A stretch of DNA of 42,503 nt from UBA7446 sp965656545 (GTDB lineage Bacteria; Bacteroidota; Bacteroidia; Flavobacteriales; Flavobacteriaceae). Numbering within the stretch: the first letter of the stretch is position 1; each line of letters starts with the position of its first letter. The stretch is from contig CBFHKZ010000008.1 in NCBI GenBank assembly GCA_965656545.1, positions 1-42,503 of the forward strand, written 5' to 3'. This document shows positions 16,172-24,842 of this stretch, piece after piece. Under the pieces are notes generated by a model. It saw only the letters and a program-made list of their open reading frames with translations, was not told where the DNA came from and searched no databases. A program made the position numbers and the translations under genes.

Positions 16172-16717
16172 TTACTTACTTGGAATCCACTTGATTTCGT
16201 CCTTGCCGTCCCAGAAGGCCAAAGCTCTTGCCAAGCAGAAAAGATAGTCTGATAATCGGTTTAAATAGATCAGTACGTTGTCGTCTACAAAGTCTATTCT
16301 GCTTAATTGAACGACGATACGCTCAGCCCTGCGGCAAACGCAGCGCGCAATGTGTGCGTGTGATGCACCCTTATTACCCCCGGGAAGAATAAAGTGTGTC
16401 ATTCTAGGTAGTAATGCTTCGTATGCGTCAATATGCGATTCCAGTGCTTTTATGTCAGCTGCACTTACTTCTGGAAAAGGCCTTTTTTGTTCTTTGGACT
16501 TACTTGCCAGTTGTGCTCCCATAGAAAACAACAAACTTTGAATGCTTTGTACTTCTTCAATACGTTCTTGTGGGAGGAATTCTACAATCAAACCCAGCCA
16601 AGAGTTTAATTCATCTACGGTGCCGTAGGATTCAATTCTAAGGTCGCTTTTTGAGACACGATAGCCTCCAATTAGAGAGGTGTCTCCTTTGTCGCCGGTT
16701 TTGGTGTAAATTTTCAT
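16172..16717 (-). CDS. ATP:cob(I)alamin adenosyltransferase, PduO type
   Basis: The enzyme transfers the adenosyl group of ATP to cob(I)alamin, giving adenosylcobalamin, the cofactor of methylmalonyl-CoA mutase and some ribonucleotide reductases. The 181-residue product shows the PduO-type ATP site TKTGDKGDTSLIGGYRVSKSD at residues 5-24, then ESYGTVDELNSWLG, and the C-terminal FILPGGNKGASHAHIARCVCRRAERIV, all in the usual order in a five-helix bundle. Size is normal. A -7 box TATTTTTG (16743-16736) lies 18 nt before the ATG. No cobalamin riboswitch was recognised in the 85-nt upstream gap. Confidence 0.94.
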   Translation of the reverse strand: MKIYTKTGDKGDTSLIGGYRVSKSDLRIESYGTVDELNSWLGLIVEFLPQERIEEVQSIQSLLFSMGAQLASKSKEQKRPFPEVSAADIKALESHIDAYEALLPRMTHFILPGGNKGASHAHIARCVCRRAERIVVQLSRIDFVDDNVLIYLNRLSDYLFCLARALAFWDGKDEIKWIPSK

Positions 16718-16735
16718 AATCGTAGCAATACATTA

Positions 16736-16743
16736 CAAAAATA
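16736..16743 (-). promoter_or_regulatory. -7 promoter box of the adenosyltransferase gene
   Basis: TATTTTTG on the minus strand matches TAnnTTTG. A degenerate TTTAG about 18-19 nt upstream could be the -33 element. The 85-nt gap to lnt is otherwise A/T-rich without a clear hairpin. Confidence 0.5.
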
Positions 16744-16802
16744 CACATTTAAGTTGTGTGCCTAAACTTTATTTTATGTAAATCACTCATTTTCAATATA
16801 GT

Positions 16803-18365
16803 TCAATTTTTTCTACGTGAAAATGAGAATAGTAGCATCAGCCCAGCCACAAAACCACCAAGCCTGAATATATAATCACCATAGCGTACATATAGCGTGA
16901 TAGCGCTTTGCGGATACACCGCTGCTGTTAATACCCCTTTGGTGTTATAGGCAAGCTTTTCCGACACCTCACCTAGTGGCGTAATAAATCCAGAAATTCC
17001 TGTATTGGCCGATCTTACAACAGCTCTCCGTGTTTCAATGGCGCGCAAGTTTGCGTATGCCATATGTTGTTTGTGTCCGGCTGTATCGCCCCACCAAGCA
17101 TCGTTTGTCATGATGGCCAAAACCTCTGCGCCATTTCTAACATATCCCGTTACAAATTCACCGTACACAGATTCATAGCATATTACTGGACTTATTTTAA
17201 TGGCGTTGTATAAGGGGAAAGCCTCTCGCTCTTCTTGGGTAGCTCTTGTTAAAATAGTCCCCCCAAAATCGAGCATGACATTGCCCAGAAGTGGCTCAAC
17301 AATATCTCGAAAGGGTAAGGTTTCAACTCCTACAACCAGTTTGGATTTGTGATAGACTTGAACCCCTGTGGAGTCTGTCAAAAATGCCGAGTTATAAAAA
17401 TCGGCCCAAACGCCATTATTAAGCCTGTTTGCTGTTTTGGTTCGGTCGTTCTCCGCATAAGTCTTATAAAACTGTATGCCGTTTAGTAGTTGGGTATTAT
17501 TGCGGTTTGCGAAATTTAGTAGGTCTTGGTAAAGCTTACTTTCTTCAATTAACGACAAATTTGCACCAGCACCTTCTGAAAAAAAGGTTTCTGGCGTTAT
17601 GATTACATCTGGGTTTTTGAGTAATTCAGGCCCGATTTGTTCCAACAAAAGTTCGTATTGCTCTTGGGTGGTCTGGTCATATTTTTCTGTATAAGGATCA
17701 ATATTGGGCTGTACTACTGTAACCGTAAGCGTTTCTTCTGTTTTTTGCTCGAATTGGTTTTTGATAAAAAAGGATAAGCCAAGTGGAATAAAAATTAGCG
17801 CAAGCGGTCGAATCAGTTTTTTGCCTAGCTTTTTATTGACCAAATAATACTTAATCGTTTGATATAATGAAATGTTGACCACCCAGATCCACAGGGTGCC
17901 GCCAAATACGCCTGTATATTCATACCATTGTACCCAATCGGGATTGGCTGCAAACCCATTGCCGAGATTTAGCCAAGGCCAAGAAAAGTCCCAATTCAAA
18001 TGTAGTTTTTCAAAGCAAATCCAAGCAAGCGGTAAAAACATAAACCCTGCTTTTCTACCCAATTTTCTATCTACACGGTGCCACAGCAATACGACCAACG
18101 TCATCAAGATCGAATTGACAATCATAGCAAAGAACATCCCAAAAACGGTGGCATTCCAAAGCCACCAAGTGGCAATGGCATTCCAAACAAAAAAGCCTAA
18201 AAATATACGCGAAGAAAAAGACCAAAACCCATCATTTTTTGTACTTTCAATGAGCCACAATAAGGGCACCAACGCCACAAAAAGTAAGGGAGTGAATCCT
18301 GCTGTTGGCCAAGAGAGGCCCAGCAACACACCGAACAACAATGATAGAATGATTTTTACAGGCAT
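16803..18365 (-). CDS. lnt: Apolipoprotein N-acyltransferase Lnt
   Basis: Lnt adds the third acyl chain to the N-terminal cysteine of lipoproteins in the inner membrane, using a phospholipid donor. The 520-residue product has about seven hydrophobic helices (residues 1-215) followed by a nitrilase-like periplasmic domain. The catalytic triad is visible: Glu in VIITPETFFSEG, Lys in VYHKSKLVVGVETLPF and Cys in PVICYESVYGEF. I chose ATG 18365; a TTG five codons upstream (18380) would add only MYISK. Several lipoproteins in the window (MsrA, DUF1573, M3 peptidase) are potential clients. It is divergent from pssA. Confidence 0.94.
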   Translation of the reverse strand: MPVKIILSLLFGVLLGLSWPTAGFTPLLFVALVPLLWLIESTKNDGFWSFSSRIFLGFFVWNAIATWWLWNATVFGMFFAMIVNSILMTLVVLLWHRVDRKLGRKAGFMFLPLAWICFEKLHLNWDFSWPWLNLGNGFAANPDWVQWYEYTGVFGGTLWIWVVNISLYQTIKYYLVNKKLGKKLIRPLALIFIPLGLSFFIKNQFEQKTEETLTVTVVQPNIDPYTEKYDQTTQEQYELLLEQIGPELLKNPDVIITPETFFSEGAGANLSLIEESKLYQDLLNFANRNNTQLLNGIQFYKTYAENDRTKTANRLNNGVWADFYNSAFLTDSTGVQVYHKSKLVVGVETLPFRDIVEPLLGNVMLDFGGTILTRATQEEREAFPLYNAIKISPVICYESVYGEFVTGYVRNGAEVLAIMTNDAWWGDTAGHKQHMAYANLRAIETRRAVVRSANTGISGFITPLGEVSEKLAYNTKGVLTAAVYPQSAITLYVRYGDYIFRLGGFVAGLMLLFSFSRRKN

Positions 18366-18420
18366 TTTGCTAATGTACAATTTTGTGTAGGTTTGTATTG
18401 CTTAACCAAAACGATAACTG

Positions 18421-19086
18421 ATGAATATTATCAGATTTTTACCAAACACACTTACGCTGCTCAACGGCTTTTCTGGTTGTATGGCCTTGCTTTCTTTGTT
18501 CGAGAGTAATTATGAAAAAACACTTATGTGGGTATTGATTGGTGTCTTTTTAGATAGTTTCGATGGATTGGTGGCTAGAGCATTTAGCGCAACTACAGAA
18601 ATTGGCAAACAACTCGATTCGCTGTGTGATGTTATTTCCTTTGGCGTAGTTCCAGGATATTTTATGTACAAGTATTTAAGTGACTTTTTGCCTTATGCAT
18701 TGGTGCCGCTATCGCTCTTAGCATTTGTAGTTACGCTTGCATCTATTTACAGGCTGGCGCGTTTTAATATCACCCCCTCAAGTCAATTGGATTTTCAAGG
18801 GATGCCAACCCCAGCATTCGCTTTGTTTGTCATAGGGATTCCCTTTATTCCCTACGAAATTAACCCAATAATCATAATTGTTATTGTAGTATTACTTACT
18901 GTTTTAATGGTGTCGAAAATCATGCTTCCTAGCCAGAAGTTTGTCAACGGTAAACCATCAAATTTCGCTTGGATATTTGCTGTTATTTTTATCCCCACAC
19001 TGTTAATCTTCAGGTCTCAAGCGCTGTCGTTAACAGTACTGGCCTACGCCGTTTTTGGAGTGTTGTATATGCGGCTTAAAGCGTAA
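18421..19086 (+). CDS. pssA: CDP-diacylglycerol-serine O-phosphatidyltransferase
   Basis: A 221-residue membrane enzyme of the CDP-alcohol phosphatidyltransferase family. The signature DG-x2-AR-x8-G-x3-D-x3-D is complete: FDGLVARAFSATTEIGKQLD followed by SLCD (residues about 44-67). Eight or so hydrophobic segments surround it. The N-terminus FLPNTLTLLNGFSGCMAL is typical of type II phosphatidylserine synthases, which make phosphatidylserine, the precursor of phosphatidylethanolamine. It is divergent from lnt across a 55-nt gap, and its last 11 bases overlap the end of the convergent lptB gene. Confidence 0.92.
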   Translation: MNIIRFLPNTLTLLNGFSGCMALLSLFESNYEKTLMWVLIGVFLDSFDGLVARAFSATTEIGKQLDSLCDVISFGVVPGYFMYKYLSDFLPYALVPLSLLAFVVTLASIYRLARFNITPSSQLDFQGMPTPAFALFVIGIPFIPYEINPIIIIVIVVLLTVLMVSKIMLPSQKFVNGKPSNFAWIFAVIFIPTLLIFRSQALSLTVLAYAVFGVLYMRLKA

Positions 19087-19816
19087 GCTTCTTTTTTCGA
19101 AGCTCAAAGTTTTGTCCCAGATACACCTTGCGAACCATCTCGTCTTGTGCCAATTCTTCTGGTGTTCCTGTCTTTAGGATTTTCCCTTCAAACATGAGGT
19201 AAGTACGGTCTGTAATGGCCAAGGTTTCTTGCACATTGTGATCGGTGATTAGGATGCCGATATTTCGCTTTTTTAGGTGGGCTACAATTTTTTGAATATC
19301 CTCAACGGCTACCGGGTCAACTCCTGCAAAAGGCTCGTCTAAGAGCACAAATTTTGGGTCTGTAGCAAGGGCTCGTGCAATTTCAGTTCTTCTGCGCTCA
19401 CCACCAGAAAGTAAATCCCCTCGATTTTTACGGATGTGGTTTAGGCCAAATTCTTCTAGCAAGGCCTCTGTTTTGTCGTGTTGTTCCTTTTTTGACAACT
19501 TGGTCAATTCTAAAACGCTTTTGATGTTTTGCTCAACGGTAAGTTTGCGAAAAACGGATGCTTCTTGCGCCAAATATCCAATGCCGCTTTGGGCACGTTT
19601 ATACATGGGAAATTTTGTTATATCGGTATCCTCTAAATAAATATGACCACTCAAGGGCTTTATAAGCCCAACAATCATATAGAAAGAGGTTGTTTTTCCA
19701 GCGCCGTTGGGTCCAAGCAAGCCAACAATTTCACCTTGGTTTACAGTAACCGAGACCTCGTTTACTACTTTCCTACTTCTATAGGTTTTGGTTATGTTTT
19801 CAGCGTATAGCTTCAT
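19076..19816 (-). CDS. lptB: Lipopolysaccharide export ABC ATPase LptB
   Basis: LptB powers extraction of lipopolysaccharide from the inner membrane with LptFG. The 246-residue nucleotide-binding subunit shows Walker A GPNGAGKTTSFYMIVG near residue 36, Q-loop YLAQEASVFRKLTVEQN, signature LLSGGERRRTEIARAL, Walker B FVLLDEPFAGVDPVAVEDIQ and switch histidine ITDHNVQETL. The sequence IGYLAQEASVFRKLTVE and the VDPVAV motif are specific to LptB among ABC ATPases. It lies nine bases after tatC in a kdsD-tatC-lptB operon. KdsD contributes to making the Kdo of lipopolysaccharide, so the grouping makes sense. Its end overlaps pssA by 11 bases. Confidence 0.95.
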   Translation of the reverse strand: MKLYAENITKTYRSRKVVNEVSVTVNQGEIVGLLGPNGAGKTTSFYMIVGLIKPLSGHIYLEDTDITKFPMYKRAQSGIGYLAQEASVFRKLTVEQNIKSVLELTKLSKKEQHDKTEALLEEFGLNHIRKNRGDLLSGGERRRTEIARALATDPKFVLLDEPFAGVDPVAVEDIQKIVAHLKKRNIGILITDHNVQETLAITDRTYLMFEGKILKTGTPEELAQDEMVRKVYLGQNFELRKKKLTL

Positions 19817-19825
19817 GCGTTGGTA

Positions 19826-20638
19826 TTAGGGATTTTCTTGTGACCGTTGGATTCGTTTGTAAACAGATTTCGAAATAAAGATACTTACTTCATATAAAAT
19901 CATGATGGGAATGGCCACAATAATTTGGCTGGCAATGTCTGGCGGCGTAATAATAGCCGAAAGCGTCAATACAATTACCAGTGATATTTTGCGGTACTTG
20001 CGCATCAGACTAGGCGTAATCAGGCCAATTTTAGTAAGGAAATACACCAAAATGGGTAACTCAAAAATAAAGCCTGCGGACAGCACAGATGCACGGACGA
20101 GAGCGGTATAACTGCTTAGGTCAAAGTCGTTGAATATTTCAGTACTAACACTATAGGTTCCCAAGAAGCGAAGGGACAGTGGCGTGATTACAAAATAACC
20201 AAACAATACACCTGTGAAAAACAACAGTGAAGACACAATAATAAATCCGCGCGCCTGTCTCCGTTCTGGCTTAAGCATACCCGGACTGATAAATTTCCAC
20301 AACTGATATATCACATAGGGAAAAGCGATGATGAAACCAGCGGTTATTGACGTCCAAATATGCGCAGAAAATTGTCCTGCAACAGTTCTGCTTTGCACCC
20401 TAAAAGGCAACTCGTCTAGACAAAAGCCTTCGTCAAAGCCTAATGCTTGGGCTGCGCTACAAAGCCATTTGTAAGTAATGAAGTCTTGCTTTTTAGGACC
20501 AAACAGCAAAACATCAAAGATGAAGTCTTTTGCCAAAAAAGCAGCACCACCAGCAATGACAATGGCCAAAATACTGCGGATGAGGTGCCAGCGCAACTCC
20601 TCTAAGTGATCAAGAAATGGCATGGTTTTATTTTCCAT
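19826..20638 (-). CDS. tatC: Twin-arginine translocase subunit TatC
   Basis: TatC is the receptor for twin-arginine signal peptides and exports folded proteins. The 270-residue product begins MPFLDHLEELRWHLIRSI after a short lead, the family hallmark, and has six membrane helices. A periplasmic loop of about 60 residues (YKWLCSAAQALGFDEGFCLDEL) after helix 1 is longer than in E. coli and contains two cysteines (in WLCSAAQ and GFCLDE), which could form a disulfide. FIIAFPYVIYQLWKFISPGMLKPERR is the conserved central segment. It starts three bases after kdsD. TatA is not in the window. Confidence 0.95.
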   Translation of the reverse strand: MENKTMPFLDHLEELRWHLIRSILAIVIAGGAAFLAKDFIFDVLLFGPKKQDFITYKWLCSAAQALGFDEGFCLDELPFRVQSRTVAGQFSAHIWTSITAGFIIAFPYVIYQLWKFISPGMLKPERRQARGFIIVSSLLFFTGVLFGYFVITPLSLRFLGTYSVSTEIFNDFDLSSYTALVRASVLSAGFIFELPILVYFLTKIGLITPSLMRKYRKISLVIVLTLSAIITPPDIASQIIVAIPIMILYEVSIFISKSVYKRIQRSQENP

Positions 20639-20641
20639 ACA

Positions 20642-21607
20642 CTAATAAATACCTTCGTTTAGGATGTCGTGAATATGCACAATACCCATGTAGGTATCAG
20701 CATCTACAACTATGATTTGACTGATTTCTTTTTCTTGCATCAGCGTTAATGCTTCTTTTGCAAGGGTATTACTGCTTAAAACAATGGGTTTTTTTGCCAT
20801 GATGTCTTGTGCTTTCAATGCTGAGAAATCGCCGCTCGATTGCATCATGCGTCGTAAATCTCCATCTGTTATAACACCCACAACCTCACTGTCTTGGATA
20901 ACTGCTGTTGCACCAACAAGCTTGGTTGAAATCTCGTTGATAACTGCTTTTATGGAAGTATCGGGAGTAACTGCAGGCTTTTTATGAGGCTGTAGTAAGT
21001 GTCCCAATTGAATATTCAATGCTTTGCCCAGTGCACCTCCTGGATGTGAGCGCGCAAAATCTTCAGCCTTAAATCCAGTAAGCTCCATAAGGCAAATGGC
21101 CAGCGCATCTCCCATAACAAGCTGTGCCGTGGTACTTGTGGTTGGCGCTAAATTGTTTTGATCGGCTTCTTTTGGTATGCCAACATGCAAGACTGCATCT
21201 GCATTTTGAGCAAGAAAAGAAGTGGGGTTGGCTGTCATACCGATTAGCTTATTCCCTCTATTTTTTAGTAGTGGAACAAGTGTTTTTATTTCTGCACTAG
21301 TGCCGCTTTTAGACAGACAGAGCACGATATCTTGTTGTTCTATCATGCCTAAATCCCCGTGAATGGCATCGGCAGCATGCATAAAAATGCTTTTTGTACC
21401 CGTAGAGTTTAAGGTGGCGCTAATTTTCATACCGATAATGGCGCTTTTGCCAACACCCGTAAGTACCAAACGCCCCTTGCCTTTATGGATCCAATTGACA
21501 ACGTGTTCAAAATCTTTGTTGAGTTGAGGAGCCAATCCAGCTATGGCTTCGGATTGCTGTTCAATTACAGAAGCTGCAACTTTTAATATGTGGTTGGATT
21601 TGTTCAA
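20642..21607 (-). CDS. kdsD: D-arabinose-5-phosphate isomerase KdsD
   Basis: The enzyme converts ribulose-5-phosphate to arabinose-5-phosphate, the first step to Kdo of lipopolysaccharide. The 321-residue product has a SIS sugar-isomerase domain (residues about 30-180; GKGRLVLTGVGKSAIIG, FMHAADAIHGDLGMI, SKSGTSAEIKTLVPLL, APTTSTTAQLVMGDALA) and a tandem CBS pair (205-321; ITDGDLRRMM, ISQIIVVDADTYMGIVHIHDIL). The start is TTG at 21607: the preceding in-frame codon is TAA and the next ATG is far inside the SIS domain. A box TACATTTG (21657-21650) lies 42 nt upstream. First gene of kdsD-tatC-lptB; divergent from recQ. Confidence 0.94.
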   Translation of the reverse strand: MNKSNHILKVAASVIEQQSEAIAGLAPQLNKDFEHVVNWIHKGKGRLVLTGVGKSAIIGMKISATLNSTGTKSIFMHAADAIHGDLGMIEQQDIVLCLSKSGTSAEIKTLVPLLKNRGNKLIGMTANPTSFLAQNADAVLHVGIPKEADQNNLAPTTSTTAQLVMGDALAICLMELTGFKAEDFARSHPGGALGKALNIQLGHLLQPHKKPAVTPDTSIKAVINEISTKLVGATAVIQDSEVVGVITDGDLRRMMQSSGDFSALKAQDIMAKKPIVLSSNTLAKEALTLMQEKEISQIIVVDADTYMGIVHIHDILNEGIY

Positions 21608-21649
21608 TTATTGTTGATATATAAACAGTTTTGACGTATATTGTGGTTA

Positions 21650-21657
21650 CAAATGTA
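21650..21657 (-). promoter_or_regulatory. -7 promoter box of kdsD-tatC-lptB
   Basis: TACATTTG on the minus strand fits TAnnTTTG and lies 42 nt before the TTG start. No clear -33 element; one would fall within the first codons of recQ on the opposite strand. Confidence 0.4.
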
Positions 21658-21668
21658 CAAAACCCACG

Positions 21669-23870
21669 ATGAAGCTACAGGTCGATGGCAAAGAGGTTGA
21701 TATAAAAGCCTCTTTAAAGAGTTTTTTTGGTTTTAACGAGTTCAGAGGATTACAAGAAGGCGTTATAAAAAGTGTGCTCAACAAAGAGAATACTTTTGTT
21801 ATTATGCCTACTGGTGGCGGTAAGTCACTGTGTTATCAACTACCTGCACTTGTGCAACATGGAACAGCCATAGTGGTTTCCCCACTCATAGCTTTAATGA
21901 AAAATCAAGTGGATGCTATTCGTGGCATTTCCAAAAACGATGGTATTGCGCACGTTTTAAACTCCTCTTTGAGTAAAACACAGGTCGAAATTGTTAAGCA
22001 AGACATCAGTTCGGGGTTGACCAAACTGTTGTATGTAGCGCCAGAATCGCTTACAAAAGAAGATTATGTTGCTTTTTTACGCACGGTTCCCATTAGTTTT
22101 TTGGCCATTGATGAAGCGCATTGTATTTCAGAATGGGGACACGATTTTAGGCCAGAGTATCGCAACCTTAAATCCATCATGCAACGCATAGGTGACAACA
22201 TACCCATCATTGGATTGACGGCAACCGCAACTCCAAAAGTTCAAGAAGACATACTCAAGAACCTTAATATTTCTGATGCCACTACCTATTTGGCTTCCTT
22301 TAACAGACCTAATCTGTTTTATGAAGTAAGGCCAAAAACAGAGCAAGTAGACCGAGATATCATTTCTTTTGTTAAGAGCAATAAGGGCAAATCTGGTATA
22401 GTCTACTGTTTGTCGCGCAAACGTGTGGAGGAATTGGCACAAATGCTACAAGTCAATGGAGTTAATGCCTTGCCGTATCACGCAGGTTTAGACACCAAAC
22501 AAAGGGTTCACAACCAAGACAGTTTTCTCAAGGAAGATTGCGACGTTATTGTTGCGACTATTGCTTTTGGTATGGGAATAGACAAACCAGACGTTCGCTT
22601 TGTTGTTCATCACGATATCCCTAAAAGTATTGAAAGTTATTATCAAGAAACAGGTCGTGCAGGTAGAGATGGTGGCGAAGGCCATTGCTTGGCCTTTTAT
22701 GCCTACAAAGACATCGAAAAACTAGAAAAGTTTATGGCTGGAAAGCCACTTGCAGAACAAGAAGTTGGCTATGCTTTGTTGCAAGAAATGGTGGCTTATG
22801 CCGAGACTTCAATGTCTAGGCGTAAATTCATATTGCATTATTTTGGAGAGGAATTTGACGCGGTAAACGGTGCAGGTGCCGAAATGGACGACAATGCCCG
22901 AAACCCAAAGCCAAGAGTGGAAGCACAAAAAGAAGTTGCACTCATCATTCAAACCATTAAAGATACCAACGAGCAGTATAAAATCAAGGAGTTGGTTCAC
23001 ATCATGGTAGGGAAAGAGACGCCAATTTTGGTATCGCACCGCATTCAATCAAACTCCTTTTTTGGCGCAGGAAACGTCAAGGATCAAGCCTATTGGAAGG
23101 CTTTGCTGTCACAGCTTTTGGTTGCAGGTTACCTCACTAAGGAAATTGAAACCTATGGCGTGATTAAGCTAAACGAAAAGAGCTTTTCTTTTTTAGAAAA
23201 ACCGCACAGCTTTTTGATGACTGAAAATCATTTGTACGACAACAGTGTTGCTGTTGCTACACCTGCTAGAACAACATCTTTTGAGGTAAGGCTTCAAAAA
23301 ATGCTGATGAAACTGCGCAAAGAAGTTGCAGAAAAGTATGAAGTTCCTCCTTATGCCGTCTTTGAAGAGGCATCAATTAATGATATGCTTATTAAGTATC
23401 CCATAACAATTGAAGAGCTAAAGAACATTCACGGAGTAGGTGAGGGGAAAGCCAATAAATTCGGCAAGCCCTTTATTGATTTAATTGACTCCTACGTCAA
23501 GGATAATGACATCACCAGACCAGAAGATCTAATCATTAAAACCACGGGTGCAAATTCAGCGCTTAAACTGTTTATTATTCAAAACATTGACAGGAAGTTA
23601 CCTATTCGTGACATCGCAGATGCCAAAGGAATGGAACTCCCCAATTTTTTGGACCAACTGGAAACCATTGTTTTTTCTGGAACTAAAGTAAATATCCAAT
23701 ACGCCATCGACGATCTTTTTGATGAGGAACAGCAAGAAGAGCTTCATGAATATTTCATGGAAGCGGAAAACAACGACATACAAGAAGCCGTTGAAGAATT
23801 TGATGGTGAATATGAAGAGGACGATTTGCGTATTTTCAGAATTAAATTTATGAGTGAGGTGGCAAACTAA
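21669..23870 (+). CDS. recQ: RecQ-family DNA helicase without RQC zinc cysteines
   Basis: A 733-residue 3'-5' DNA helicase for recombination and fork repair. Helicase core: Walker A IMPTGGGKSLCYQLP (45-59), DEAH (148-151) with CISEWGHDFRPEY, and motif VI SYYQETGRAGRDG (323-335). Next come a winged-helix RQC region, an HRDC-like helical region (IEELKNIHGVGEGKANKFG, about residue 580), and an acidic C-terminal tail. The zinc-binding part of RQC normally holds four cysteines around C-RRKFLLHYFGE...C-x2-C-x2-C. Here the stretch at 380-408 reads SMSRRKFILHYFGEEFDAVN and GAGAEMDDN: shape kept, all four cysteines gone. The frame is intact. Bacteroidota often have more than one RecQ. Confidence 0.95.
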   Translation: MKLQVDGKEVDIKASLKSFFGFNEFRGLQEGVIKSVLNKENTFVIMPTGGGKSLCYQLPALVQHGTAIVVSPLIALMKNQVDAIRGISKNDGIAHVLNSSLSKTQVEIVKQDISSGLTKLLYVAPESLTKEDYVAFLRTVPISFLAIDEAHCISEWGHDFRPEYRNLKSIMQRIGDNIPIIGLTATATPKVQEDILKNLNISDATTYLASFNRPNLFYEVRPKTEQVDRDIISFVKSNKGKSGIVYCLSRKRVEELAQMLQVNGVNALPYHAGLDTKQRVHNQDSFLKEDCDVIVATIAFGMGIDKPDVRFVVHHDIPKSIESYYQETGRAGRDGGEGHCLAFYAYKDIEKLEKFMAGKPLAEQEVGYALLQEMVAYAETSMSRRKFILHYFGEEFDAVNGAGAEMDDNARNPKPRVEAQKEVALIIQTIKDTNEQYKIKELVHIMVGKETPILVSHRIQSNSFFGAGNVKDQAYWKALLSQLLVAGYLTKEIETYGVIKLNEKSFSFLEKPHSFLMTENHLYDNSVAVATPARTTSFEVRLQKMLMKLRKEVAEKYEVPPYAVFEEASINDMLIKYPITIEELKNIHGVGEGKANKFGKPFIDLIDSYVKDNDITRPEDLIIKTTGANSALKLFIIQNIDRKLPIRDIADAKGMELPNFLDQLETIVFSGTKVNIQYAIDDLFDEEQQEELHEYFMEAENNDIQEAVEEFDGEYEEDDLRIFRIKFMSEVAN

Positions 23871-23909
23871 TCTTTTTATGTCTATTTTCGCAGGCATCAA
23901 AAAGCACTT

Positions 23910-24842
23910 ATGAAAGAAGGTATATTCGCTGTTTTCACAACACCAAAAGGAACAATCAAAATTCGTTTAACGCACAAAGAAACACCGGGAACGGTTGGTA
24001 ATTTTGTTGCGCTAGCCGAAGGAAATCTCGAGAATTCTCACAAGGCACAGGGAAACCCTTACTACGATGGCATGACTTTTCACCGCGTCATAGAAAATTT
24101 TATGATTCAAGGTGGATGTCCAGAAGGTACTGGCGTTGGTGGTCCTGGTTATCAATTTGACGACGAATTCCACCCAGACCTCAAGCATGACAAGCCTGGC
24201 GTTTTATCTATGGCAAATGCTGGACCGGGATCCAATGGTAGTCAGTTTTTTATCACCCACAACGAAACGCCTTGGTTAGATGGAAAACACACTGTTTTCG
24301 GTTTTGTTATTGAAGGTCAAGACGTGGTTGATCAGGTTGCGCAAGGCGATCTTATTGAATCTCTTGTCATTGAACGCATCGGCGACGAAGCAGTAGCCTT
24401 TAATGCTGTAGAAACTTTTAGGGTTTTTGAAGGCAGTCGTGAAAAACGTTTGCGTGAGGCAAACGAGGCACAAGAAAAAGCACTTGAAAAAGTAGCTGCT
24501 GGTTTTGAAAAAACAGCTTCGGGATTGCGCTATCAGTTTATTCAACGCGGCGATGGTGTGGCTTCTGAAAAAGGGAAAACGGTTTCTGTTCATTACAAAG
24601 GACAGCTTTTAGATGGAACTGTTTTTGATTCATCTTATAAAAGAAATCAACCCATTGAATTCAAACTTGGAATAGGCCAAGTAATCCCTGGTTGGGACGA
24701 AGGCATTCAACTGTTATCTGTTGGGGACAAGGCACGCTTTGTTGTTCCTAGTGACTTAGGTTATGGTGCTAGAGGGGCAGGTGGTGTAATTCCTCCAGAT
24801 GCGACCCTTATTTTTGACGTAGAATTGGTAGGCGTAAGCTAA
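23910..24842 (+). CDS. Dual-family immunophilin: cyclophilin-FKBP fusion
   Basis: Two unrelated peptidyl-prolyl isomerase domains lie in one 310-residue chain. Residues 5-158 are a cyclophilin (TFHRVIENFMIQGGCPEGTG, GPGSNGSQFFITHNETPWLD, HTVFGFVIEGQDVV; the catalytic Arg is in FHRV). Residues 160-205 are a charged helical linker rich in Glu, Lys and Ala. Residues 222-309 are an FKBP domain (VSVHYKGQLLDGTVFDSS, VIPGWDEGIQLLSVGDKARF, YGARGAGGVIPPDATLIFDV). There is no signal peptide, so it is cytoplasmic. Such fusions are known in some bacteria, including flavobacteria, and protists. Both active-site frameworks look complete. Its stop overlaps the convergent thioredoxin-fold gene by four bases. 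Confidence 0.94.
   Translation: MKEGIFAVFTTPKGTIKIRLTHKETPGTVGNFVALAEGNLENSHKAQGNPYYDGMTFHRVIENFMIQGGCPEGTGVGGPGYQFDDEFHPDLKHDKPGVLSMANAGPGSNGSQFFITHNETPWLDGKHTVFGFVIEGQDVVDQVAQGDLIESLVIERIGDEAVAFNAVETFRVFEGSREKRLREANEAQEKALEKVAAGFEKTASGLRYQFIQRGDGVASEKGKTVSVHYKGQLLDGTVFDSSYKRNQPIEFKLGIGQVIPGWDEGIQLLSVGDKARFVVPSDLGYGARGAGGVIPPDATLIFDVELVGVS

Noticed and set aside
18366..18380. TTG start for lnt
   Set aside because: An ATG five codons later fits the family start and needs no rare start codon.
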